Part shown: one piece after another, positions 36,715 to 45,400 of the stretch
Position numbering within the stretch: the first letter of the stretch is position 1
Layout: each line of letters starts with the position of its first letter
Assembly: GCA_026391655.1 (NCBI GenBank)
Contig: JAPLDR010000063.1
Span: forward strand, 1 to 47,539
Direction of reading: 5' to 3'
Origin: Bacteroidia bacterium
GTDB taxonomy: Bacteria; Bacteroidota; Bacteroidia; Bacteroidales; Prolixibacteraceae
Length of the DNA: 47,539 nt
Program-made: the position numbers and the translations under genes
Notes under the pieces: model-generated
What the model was told of the DNA's origin: nothing
The model's database searches: none
Seen by the model: the letters and a program-made list of their open reading frames with translations, nothing else

Positions 36715-37026
36715 CTAGACATCTATTGAAATACTAACTTTCCCGCCCAGTCCTTTTTTAACAATATCAAAAAGCGTACTCAATGTTATATTGCTTCCAT
36801 CATTCTCAACGCGAGAAATATAGGTTCTTTTCTTGTCTATGATTTGTCCTAATTCTTCTTGAGTCATATGGCGAGATTCTCTTGCCTTTTTTAGCAAAAG
36901 TCCGATTTTAAATGATTCGGCTTCTCGCTCAAGGTTATCGCGTCTTTCTGTCCCTTTTTCTCCGTAAACCTGATCCTTGATTTGAGACCAAGTTGAAATG
37001 TCTTTGTTGTTATTTTCTGCTTTCAT
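36715..37026 (-). CDS. higA: HigA-type antitoxin (Xre HTH), module 2
   Basis: 103 residues with an Xre HTH (RHMTQEELGQIIDKKRTYISRVENDG) and a charged N-terminal arm (ERRDNLEREAESFKIGLLLKKAR). Intact, although its partner toxin is destroyed, so it may now be a free regulator or an orphan that could blunt module 1. The start overlaps the toxin remnant by 17 bp (37010-37026). Confidence 0.85.
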   Translation of the reverse strand: MKAENNNKDISTWSQIKDQVYGEKGTERRDNLEREAESFKIGLLLKKARESRHMTQEELGQIIDKKRTYISRVENDGSNITLSTLFDIVKKGLGGKVSISIDV

Positions 37027-37133
37027 AATACTCTTTCATTAAAATTATTGCTTTTTCAATTTCGTTTTTCGGCGTTTGTTGGAATTCTCTCTAAAGTCTC
37101 AATAGCCCCGATGTTTTTAAAAATCTTATTCTG
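37010..37133 (-). pseudogene. HigB toxin remnant, C-terminal side of the IS insertion
   Basis: From the IS boundary the frame reads QNKIFKNIGAIETLERIP, matching the KIIWTFRLIETIQQVP stretch of the module 1 toxin. It then jumps, in another frame, to TPKNEIEKAIILMKEYYESRK and stops at 37010. Roughly 45 codons between the two parts, corresponding to the YLKHLE...NGFHKK core of module 1, are missing. So the toxin was inactivated by an internal deletion as well as by the insertion. Confidence 0.85.
37129..37133. repeat. Target-site duplication of the IS21 element, left copy
   Basis: TTCTG at 37129-37133 is repeated at 39785-39789 on the other side of the element; TG...CA ends lie exactly between the copies. 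Removing the element and one copy rejoins the toxin reading frame as VQNKIFKN, confirming the boundaries. Confidence 0.85.
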
Positions 37134-37140
37134 TGGATAA

Positions 37141-37326
37141 TCCGGACTAAGCTGACCCCCCTGTGACCGGTAAAAAATTAGATTTTTCTGCTGTTTTTCA
37201 TGTTTGTTTTCATGACAATCCGGCAGATAATAACCCCCTAAAATTGAGAAAAGAGGTATAAAAATCCGGAGCATGTTGACCCCCTCCACTTTGCGGTGGA
37301 GCACAAATCCGGAGCATGCTGACCCC
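37141..37326. repeat. Left-end repeats of the IS21 element (L1-L3)
   Basis: Three copies of TCCGGA-(CTAA/GCAT)-G(C/T)TGACCCC at 37141-37160, 37265-37284 and 37308-37326. They are the probable IstA binding sites. Between L1 and L2 lies an AT-rich spacer with no gene. Confidence 0.88.
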
Positions 37327-37392
37327 TTTTATCAATTAATCACACAGGTTTTGGTTCATTAGTGGAATAGTAACCACTAATACGATATTCCA

Positions 37393-38955
37393 ATGGCAGG
37401 AAAACCAAAACCAATGAGTCAGATTAAACAGCTATTACAGTTACACGAGCAGGGCAAGAACAAGAAGTTTATTGCCAGAAGTTTAGGGATCAGTAAGAAT
37501 ACGGTAAAGGCTTACCTTGCAAAGGTCGCCTCGACTCCACTGGATATACAGTCCCTGCTTACATTGGATGATCCGATCCTTGAAGGGAAGTTCCATGCAG
37601 GAAATCCGGCTTACAAAGACGAACGTTTTGAGCATTTTAAGGCCAATCTGGACTACTTTTCAAAAGAGCTTGGTAGAGTTGGAGTAACCAAACAATTGCT
37701 TTGGGAAGAGTACCGCAGTGATTATCCCGGGGGATATGGCCACTCTCAGTTCTGTCATCATTTATTACAGCAGTTAATTGCCCGCAAACCTTCGATGGTG
37801 CTGCAACACAGAGCCGGAGAAAAGCTTTTTATTGACTTTGCAGGTAAGAAACTATCTTATATCAACCGGGATACCGGAGAAGTTGTTCCCTGTCAGGTAT
37901 TTGTTGCCTGTCTCCCATATTCAGATTATAGTTTTGTAATGGTCGTAAAAAGCCAAAGCGTAAGTGACTTTCTTTATGCACTGGGTTGTTGTCTTGAAGA
38001 TCTTGGAGGAGTTCCAGAGGTGCTGGTCCCGGACAATCTGAAGTCCGCAATTGTAAAAGCAAGTTCTTATGAGCCAGATGTGAACAGGGCAATGGAAGAC
38101 TTTGCCAATCATTACAAAACAACCGTGATTCCTGCCAGGGCACGTAAACCTAAAGACAAAGCATTGGTGGAGAATCAGGTAAAATTGATTTATACCCGGA
38201 TATATGCCAGATTACGGGGACTCACGTTTTTCGATTTGTCTTCGCTCAATAAGGCCGTCAAAGAAAAAACCAGAGAACACAATCAGACCCGGATGCAACA
38301 AAAACCTTATTGCCGGGAAGAAAGGTTTTTGGCTGACGAAAAGCCTTTGTTAAAACCACTGCCTGACAAACCCTTCGAGCTAAAGTATTACCGGGAGTTG
38401 AAAGTGGCGAAAAACAATCATATCTATCTTGCACAGGATAAGCATTATTACAGTGTTCCTTATTCGCTTATCGGTCTGGTAGTGAAAGTAATTTATACCA
38501 GATCAATGGTGCATATTTACTCCAAAGGTCAGCAAATAGCAGTACATATCCGGGATTACAAACAAGGTGGATATACCACAGATAAAGAGCATTTATGTTC
38601 CCAACACCAGCATTACATGGACCGAAGTCCCGACTATTACCTGAACAAATCCAAATTAAAATCAGAACTGCTTTACCAGCTTCTGGAGCACCTGTTCGCA
38701 CAAAACAGGCATCCGGAACAACTTTACAGAACCTGCGACGGACTATTGAATCTGCAACGTAAAACAGATCAGAAAGACTTTGATAAGGCTTGTCAGATGG
38801 CTATTGAATGCCAAAAATACTCCTACGTATTTGTTCTGAACATTCTTAAAAACAAGATGACCCAAGAGCAGGAAATAAAGCCATTACAACCGCTACCTAC
38901 TCATCAAAACATCAGAGGGAAAGAATATTACGCACAATCAACTATTAGTTTTTAA
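37393..38955 (+). CDS. istA: IstA transposase of the IS21 family
   Basis: 520 residues. A HTH at 10-45 (KNKKFIARSLGISKNTVKAYL), then an integrase-like DDE catalytic core with LFIDFAG (first Asp), VPDNLKSAI (second Asp) and DKALVENQV (Glu), and a C-terminal beta-rich segment (YSVPYSLIG). Typical full length for the family. IstA cuts and joins the ends with help from the IstB ATPase encoded next door (20-bp gap). Confidence 0.96.
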   Translation: MAGKPKPMSQIKQLLQLHEQGKNKKFIARSLGISKNTVKAYLAKVASTPLDIQSLLTLDDPILEGKFHAGNPAYKDERFEHFKANLDYFSKELGRVGVTKQLLWEEYRSDYPGGYGHSQFCHHLLQQLIARKPSMVLQHRAGEKLFIDFAGKKLSYINRDTGEVVPCQVFVACLPYSDYSFVMVVKSQSVSDFLYALGCCLEDLGGVPEVLVPDNLKSAIVKASSYEPDVNRAMEDFANHYKTTVIPARARKPKDKALVENQVKLIYTRIYARLRGLTFFDLSSLNKAVKEKTREHNQTRMQQKPYCREERFLADEKPLLKPLPDKPFELKYYRELKVAKNNHIYLAQDKHYYSVPYSLIGLVVKVIYTRSMVHIYSKGQQIAVHIRDYKQGGYTTDKEHLCSQHQHYMDRSPDYYLNKSKLKSELLYQLLEHLFAQNRHPEQLYRTCDGLLNLQRKTDQKDFDKACQMAIECQKYSYVFVLNILKNKMTQEQEIKPLQPLPTHQNIRGKEYYAQSTISF

Positions 38956-38975
38956 CCATTTAATTTTAACTGTTT

Positions 38976-39695
38976 ATGATGCAAATTGAATCACAATTAA
39001 GCCGGCTCCGGTTACACGGGATGAGCCGCACCTGGCAGGCCTTACTGGAAACAAGACGGCAACACGAACTATCGCTAAGCGATGGACTGGAGTTACTTTT
39101 ACAGGCAGAAGAACAAGAACGGACAAACAATCGATTTGAACGGCTAAGAAAGAATGCCCGGTTCCGTTATCAGGCTTCTGTTGAAGAACTCACTATGGAT
39201 GCTTCCCGGGGAATGGATAAAGCATTGATCTCGGCACTTGCAACGGGTGAGTATCTCTCAAAAGGAGAATCGGTTCTTATCACCGGTTCAACCGGCTGTG
39301 GTAAAAGCTTTTTGGCGTCGGCATTGGGACATCAGGCATGTGCCCAGGGCTACAAAGTGGCCTATTACAATATGCAGAAACTCCTGCTTAAAACAAAAAT
39401 ATCACGCATTGAAGGAACAATCGATAAGTTATTTGAAAATATATCGAAGACGGATTTGCTCATCCTTGATGATTTTGGTCTGACCCACCTAGAAAAACAG
39501 CAACAACTCGATCTGATGGAGATGATTGAAGACCGCCATGGTAAATCATCAACTATGATTGCCAGTCAGTTACCAGTTGCAAGCTGGTATGATGTCATTG
39601 GCGAAGAGACCATTGCAGATGCTATTCTGGACAGGCTCGTCCACACATCATACAGAATTGAATTTAAAGGTGAAAGTTTAAGAAAAAAACGGTAA
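38976..39695 (+). CDS. istB: IstB AAA+ helper ATPase of the IS21 family
   Basis: 239 residues with Walker A GSTGCGKSF, Walker B LLILDDFGL and the N-terminal helical domain LRLHGMSRTWQALLETRRQ. It is the AAA+ partner that assembles on target DNA and stimulates IstA. Intact, 20 bp after istA. Confidence 0.96.
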   Translation: MMQIESQLSRLRLHGMSRTWQALLETRRQHELSLSDGLELLLQAEEQERTNNRFERLRKNARFRYQASVEELTMDASRGMDKALISALATGEYLSKGESVLITGSTGCGKSFLASALGHQACAQGYKVAYYNMQKLLLKTKISRIEGTIDKLFENISKTDLLILDDFGLTHLEKQQQLDLMEMIEDRHGKSSTMIASQLPVASWYDVIGEETIADAILDRLVHTSYRIEFKGESLRKKR

Positions 39696-39736
39696 AATTG
39701 TCAGTCATTAGAGTTCTCTGAACCATCATCCTTGTA

Positions 39737-39777
39737 GGGGGTCAATATGACCGGAGGAGGGGGTCAGCATCACCGGA
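39737..39777. repeat. Right-end repeats of the IS21 element (R1, R2)
   Basis: Two inverted copies of the end motif, GGGGGTCAATATGACCGGA (39737-39755) and GGGGGTCAGCATCACCGGA (39759-39777), opposite in orientation to L1-L3. Confidence 0.88.
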
Positions 39778-39784
39778 ATATCCA

Positions 39785-39864
39785 TTCTGAACCTTAATTG
39801 GTTGCTTTGTCAAGAAATCTACAAAATAGTTCTTGTATGCAATTACTTCGCGAATTTTCTCCAT
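39785..39864 (-). pseudogene. HigB toxin remnant, N-terminal side of the IS insertion
   Basis: From ATG at 39864 the frame reads MEKIREVIAYKNYFVDFL then TKQPIKVQN, up to the duplication. This matches the MSNEKIRTVFLYKDYFTDFY start of the module 1 toxin. Together with 37010-37133 it reconstructs most of a second HigB gene. Confidence 0.85.
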
Positions 39865-39948
39865 GTGTCTTAAAATAAAACCAAAGGTAACTTTAAAGTT
39901 ACAATTCTCCAAATCGAAATTGATGTGTCTGTCTCGGGCATTTATTAT

Positions 39949-40214
39949 GCGCCATAACGGCTGAGGCTATATGCAGTAAGGGATTGCGGGCTACTTGCCT
40001 GTCTGCCGACACGAAAATTTGAGCGGGGTAGAATGCTTGAATTATCACTGAAACCCTTATTGCTGCTACACTTTGTTAGCGTTTCGTGCTTTATTTTTGT
40101 CATTATTTTTTTTTGTTTTTCTGTCTTAGTGCTTTGGCTTGGTGGCTCTTTTGCAATTTTTGGATTTAGCGTTGGTTTGTGCGAATTGCAAATGTGCCAC
40201 CAAAAGCGTTGGCA
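39949..40214. repeat. Accessory-island repeat E3 (attC-like)
   Basis: Begins GCGCCATAACGG, an end like those of E2, and holds GAAACCC...GCTGCTACACTTTGTTAGCGTTTCGTGC (40049-40089). The rest, to 40214, is composed of phrases such as GCTTTGGCTTGGTGGC and GCAAATGTGCCACC and contains no convincing gene; the 77-codon plus frame at 40033-40266 is low-complexity. It directly follows the helicase-PIN gene in minus-strand sense. Confidence 0.5.
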
Positions 40215-42488
40215 TCAGTATTTTAATTGTTTCAAAAAATCTTTTAATGTTATTGTCGTTATTTGAAGCCCTTTGGCTTTTATCTGTAACCCATTGTCAG
40301 AAGTCAGCATAATAGGGTTCTCGTTATTGTATCTTAATGCAACTGATAGTATAAAGTTATCAGGTGATTTTTTGTTAAAATCATTAGGCAGCAACGATAA
40401 ATCTGCTGTTTCCATTTTTATGTCGCGTTTACCCAAATTATCGTTAATAAGTCTCAATGCCTTTTGAACATTCTTCTTTTGTTCATCTGATAGCGAAATT
40501 TTAAGATAATCCAATTCGTCAATAACTTTTGCAGAAAGTACAATACGGTATTTTTTGTCAATTTTTGAAATTATATCAGGGTAATCTACAAATACATTGG
40601 TATCTATTATATAAATATTTTCCTTGTTTTTGCTTAACTCCTTTTTTGGCTTTTCAAATTTTGAAAGGTCTATTTTATCAATAATTTTAACACCAATCTT
40701 AGCATTAGAATTTTCATTTTCTGTTTTTAATATTTCAGTCTGTTCAATACTGGAAAATTGTTGGTCGGCTGAAAAGATATCTTTTAATGAAAGCAGATAA
40801 TCCTTGACACAACTATCAATATGAGGATAAAAAGAGGTTATGTTTTCATCCGAAATAATTAGAGTACAAATCCTTGCCCTTGATGTTGCCACATTAAAAC
40901 GGTTTGATTGCAATGCGAACGGAATGCTTTCTAAGGGAATAAAGAAAATACAAAAATCAGTTGTAAGCCCTTGAATTCTGTCAATTGTTTCAATCAATAC
41001 ATCTCCTGTATTTACACATTTTCTAAAAATTTCATTTTGAAGTAAACGAACTGAATCTCGATTAAAAGCTAATACAGCTACTTCCGTTTTAATACTAAAC
41101 AATTTTATCTGGTCAATTAGCTTTACAATAAATTGAGAACATTCAACTGATGGAAGTCTTCCTTCAGGAAGTTTAAACTTCATTAAGCTTGTTCCTCCGT
41201 AATTATTGAAGTACTTTTTTAGTATAGGAAAATTTGTAAAGTCAAGTGGAAGTTTAATTTCTGACTTACATTTTAACATTCCTCCATAAAATGAATTAGT
41301 TAACCGTACCGAATTCTCTGTTAAACGGTATGAATCAATTAATATATATTGTTTAGCTGGCAAATAGTAACTTAGTGCTTTTAATCCAGAAACCATCCAA
41401 TGATAATTGTTTGTGTCCTCTGGTGCATAATCTTTATGAAAAATCGGCTCAAGCTGCTTTATGTCTCCAATGATAATACACTTTTTTCCAAGTTTTCTTG
41501 CCAATGCGATTGTGGAAAGAAAAGCCTGACTTGCCTCCTCAATAATAATGTAATCAAAATGTTCATCCTCAATAGCTTTTGTTGCAATTTGACTCATTAT
41601 ATAATAAGTTGTCAATAGCATTTGAGGTTGTTGTTTACTTAAACTTTTAAAAGATAGAAGTCCTTTGACCTTTTTATTTTTGCTTTCATCAGCTGTCAAT
41701 GCAGATTTATAAACTTTACCTTGTTCTAATGCAGATTTTAAATGTTCTTTTTCTGCCAATTCAATGAGTGCCCTATTTGTCAATGCAGTTACAAGAATTC
41801 TAAAATCTGCTTTAAGTAATGCTCCACATAGTTGAGCCATTAAAAATGTTTTCCCTGTTCCAGGAGGTCCTTGAATTATTATTATATCGTTTTCAATAAA
41901 ATCCGTTTGAATATTTGTAACAATATCCTTGTCAATTACGAGCGACTGAGGCTTCCAATTTGGGTTTTCAATGTTAAGTTCTAATAATTTATTTGTGTTA
42001 GGTTTGACTTGACTTAAAAAATCGACAAGATTGATAAGATATTGTAAAGGAGGATCCGTTGGTGCTAAAAACACTAATGAATTTTTCTCGTATTTTGGAA
42101 CATCTTCAATTTTCACTCCTGATAAGCCAACTATTGTGTTAGCTTTTTCATAGGTAAAGAAAACTGTTTTACATTCAAATTGAGCAGCAACATTTGTTCT
42201 TAAATCCTGATAAGTAAGACCTCCCCAGTTCTTAACACTTTCGTCTTGAATAGATGAAACAAAGCATTGTAGATTCTCGTTTCTACGAGGTGGAAAGCAA
42301 ATTTTGTGGTCAAACTTTACAATAATATTACCTCTTGCTTCATCAAAACCTTGGTATCTACATAGATAAAATTGATTTTCAACAAACATTTTGGCTGCTT
42401 GTTTTCTTAACAACTTTTCAAACTCATTTGTTTGATAAATAAGTTCGTCTTGAATGAGGTTTATATGTTTATTGTTATTGATAATCAT
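40215..42488 (-). CDS. SF1 helicase (UPF1/Dna2-like) fused to a PIN nuclease
   Basis: 757 residues. Residues about 1-200 have no clear family. The helicase follows: Walker A GPPGTGKT at 207-214, Walker B IIIEEAS, motif III GDIKQLEP, and motif VI NRFNVATSRAR, all typical of the UPF1/Dna2-like AAA_11/AAA_12 group. From 625 a PIN-type nuclease begins at IYIIDTNVFVDYP; the acidic set Asp629, Glu658, Asp709 and Asp731 appears complete, so a metal-dependent RNase or DNase is plausible. It overlaps the upstream 1629-residue ATPase gene by 14 bp, so the two are translated together. Very AT-rich compared with the PUL. Defence role is inferred from context. Confidence 0.85.
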   Translation of the reverse strand: MIINNNKHINLIQDELIYQTNEFEKLLRKQAAKMFVENQFYLCRYQGFDEARGNIIVKFDHKICFPPRRNENLQCFVSSIQDESVKNWGGLTYQDLRTNVAAQFECKTVFFTYEKANTIVGLSGVKIEDVPKYEKNSLVFLAPTDPPLQYLINLVDFLSQVKPNTNKLLELNIENPNWKPQSLVIDKDIVTNIQTDFIENDIIIIQGPPGTGKTFLMAQLCGALLKADFRILVTALTNRALIELAEKEHLKSALEQGKVYKSALTADESKNKKVKGLLSFKSLSKQQPQMLLTTYYIMSQIATKAIEDEHFDYIIIEEASQAFLSTIALARKLGKKCIIIGDIKQLEPIFHKDYAPEDTNNYHWMVSGLKALSYYLPAKQYILIDSYRLTENSVRLTNSFYGGMLKCKSEIKLPLDFTNFPILKKYFNNYGGTSLMKFKLPEGRLPSVECSQFIVKLIDQIKLFSIKTEVAVLAFNRDSVRLLQNEIFRKCVNTGDVLIETIDRIQGLTTDFCIFFIPLESIPFALQSNRFNVATSRARICTLIISDENITSFYPHIDSCVKDYLLSLKDIFSADQQFSSIEQTEILKTENENSNAKIGVKIIDKIDLSKFEKPKKELSKNKENIYIIDTNVFVDYPDIISKIDKKYRIVLSAKVIDELDYLKISLSDEQKKNVQKALRLINDNLGKRDIKMETADLSLLPNDFNKKSPDNFILSVALRYNNENPIMLTSDNGLQIKAKGLQITTITLKDFLKQLKY

Positions 42489-45400
42489 CTTCTATGTCTA
42501 ATAATTTCAAAAGAGCTTTTGACTTCTCTCCCGAATGGTTACGGTCTATTATTAAAAGATGCTTGTTTGCATCTCTATTTGCCTCACAGAAAGAAAACAA
42601 ATCCTCCATTGTTTTTTCATTTTGATAAGCAAGAATGTGGTTGGTATTTAATTGAAGTATTTCTTCTGCTGTTTTATAAATCTTGATTCTTGCCATAGTG
42701 TTAAAATCTAAAGCCATTTTGTAGCCCTCACTTTTCATTTTCAAAATCTCATTCGGATGAATATATGCAAAGGCACCTCTAGCACTATGAACAAAATATT
42801 TTTCAGTACCGTTTTCTAAATGATTATAATCTTTATCGGCTATTTCAAAATGTATGTTTCTTTCTTTTGCTAACTTTAATTTAGCAATTAAATTAAAAAG
42901 TTTCTGTTTTTCTTTAGGATGAGTTGTATAATTACTGAGAATATTTTTTAATTCCGGAGTATATTCTCTCCATTCTTCGGTATCTTCAAGTTCTGCAATA
43001 AAATCATTTATTTCATCTAAAAATGTTGTATTTCTTTCTTCCTCCTTATGTTGAATTTGACTTTTCAATTTTTCAATTTCAGCTTCTTTCTCGGCTAATT
43101 CTGCCTCTCTTGTGTTTTGGCTCGATTCATCCTTTTCAAATGGTGTTACCCCAAATTCTCCTTCAAGTAGTTCAATTATCTTATTATTTTCCCAACGATT
43201 GATTACATTATCAAACCAAACCCTTTCAATGTTACCCTGTTTAATTAAACCAAACAAATAAGCAATAACATCCGAGTTTGTTTTCCAATAACCTTTGTAA
43301 AATATTTTATTTTCATCTGTTTTAATAAAAGATTCTATTTCTTCTCTGTATATAGGATTGTCTTTGGGAAACACTTTTGCCATTGATTCAACTTCATAAA
43401 AATCTATTTGCTTAATATTTTCAATAAGTTCCGATTCTATTTCTTGATAATTTGTATGAGCAATCTTGAAAGCTATAAATTTAGCTTTACTAATAAAAAT
43501 AGTTTTTATTTCTTCTGTAGTGCTTGGCGTTTCAGGTTTTGTTTTCAAAACACAGCTATCATTTGACAATTCTTGAACACCAAAATTCTTTGCAATAGTG
43601 CGAAAATCTTCGTGAAGTTCTTGAGATGGTTCTATTTGAAATTTTTCATCTGAGGAAATAAACAATTCATTTAATGATTTCCATTCAAGGTTCTTATTTA
43701 ACAAAAACAATTTGCTCTTCTCTTCAACAGTAGGAATATAGTCCTTGAGAATCGCTACAATATTCAGTTCCTTTAATTCTTTGAATGAAATTCTATTTTC
43801 TTCATCTCTACATAACAACTGTATGCAAATATTTGGGTTAATCTCTTGTTGAATTCCGATTATTTTTTCGACTGATTCTTCTGACTTAAAATGTTTACAA
43901 AATATATCAGACTTAGGTAACAGAGAGGTTTCATTAATATACTTTGAAAGTTTTACTGAATATAACGTTGTTGGTTTTACAAAATCTCCGTCACAATTTT
44001 CTACTGTATCATTTTCTTTGATAAAGAAAATAAGTCCATTATCACAGTAATCGTAAATAGTACCATTATTAATTATTTTTGTTGGACTAAAATAATCGTC
44101 TTTTAAATCTAATATTTCGTCAAAAAATAGTTTATTGTAATGATGTAAAATTATGGTAGATAGTTGTGGATAACAATCAATATGATTTTTAAACTTCGTA
44201 TAATTCTGAATTTGATTCAGATTGTATCTGCTTAATAAATATTCCTTTTTGTTTTTAAACTTATGACCATTAAAAAGTCTGTTTTTAATGACATTATTGT
44301 TTAGTTCATCAAATCTTAAACTGTCTATTACTTCAAACCTGAAATTATTTTGAACACCAAGATTTTTTAATAAATTAGAACTTATTTTTTCAGGAACATA
44401 TTCACTATTTAAAAAAACAAAATTATTACAAATAGCCTCATTCTTTTGCAAATCCAACTTTGGATTGTAAACTGATGAAAAATGAATTTGACTTGGTAGT
44501 AGCCATTCATCTGTAGTCGTTTTCAGATAGAGTTCAGAAAGTTTGTCAAAAGAAAAATTATTATCCTTCTTTTCTTTGTGTAGTTGGGATATCGTTTGTA
44601 AAATTTCAAAATGTTTTTCTCTGAATAATTCCTGATTTTTTATAAGGTGCTTGATTTTTGCATCAAAGACATTTTGTCTTTCTGAAAGAGTTTGGCAACC
44701 AATTAATTTGAAAAAGTTGTACCACTCCAATATGTTGCTAGTTCTTTTGTCATAATCATCTGAAATTTGGTTGTTGAGTTTTATTTCTGGTAGAAATGTG
44801 TCAATGATTGGATTGGTAGTGTAATGGTCTGCTATGATACAATCACTCGCTTTTAAGAATGAACCATCATTGCATTTGATTTTAATGTTATTACTTACGG
44901 CAGTTATTTGATTTGTTGAAAGTTGAGTTTCCTTGTCCTTATTGTCTTTCCAATACTTAAAAATTTGCTTTCCAATATCATAATGCTTTTGCTCATCAAT
45001 TGATGAAAGTTGTGGAATCAAAACGCCAATTACGGCTTGTAAATCAGTAATTGCATCTGACTTTTTGAATATTCTTCTCCAATTCTCAACCTTGTAATTA
45101 TCGACAATATATTTCTCTGAAATGAACTCTACATCAGTGATTCCAATAATATTGATTACTGATTCGATGTCGCTTGCAGTGTTGAATTCAAGGGACATAT
45201 AGGTCGATGATATAGGTTTATAAATTATTGTATTATTATTTCTCGATTTACAGAGAATATGAATATTTTTAAGAGAATTGATCACTGCTGCTTCTTTTTC
45301 AAGGCTTTCCCAATACATGTAAATGAACTTCCAGAATGCAATAAGATTATCCTCGTTTAATAATAAAGAGTTTGTTGCTTGCTCTTTACCCAAAATATGT

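Larger units (their letters stand above)
37134..39784 (+). mobile_element. Complete IS21-family insertion sequence
   Basis: 2651 bp, ends TGGATA...TATCCA with inverted repeats containing TCCGG...GCTGACCCCC, flanked by a 5-bp TTCTG duplication, and encoding istA and istB in tandem. It carries extra copies of the terminal repeat, a known IS21 feature. It is inserted in a HigB-type toxin gene. Both genes look intact, so it is likely mobile. Confidence 0.93.

Noticed and set aside
37056-37304. Minus-strand frame of 82 codons across the IS left end
   Set aside because: It joins IS sequence to a HigB remnant; useful as evidence of the insertion but not a gene.
40033-40266. Plus-strand frame of 77 codons, hydrophobic
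   Set aside because: Lies inside repeat E3 and is low-complexity; more likely repeat sequence than a membrane protein.
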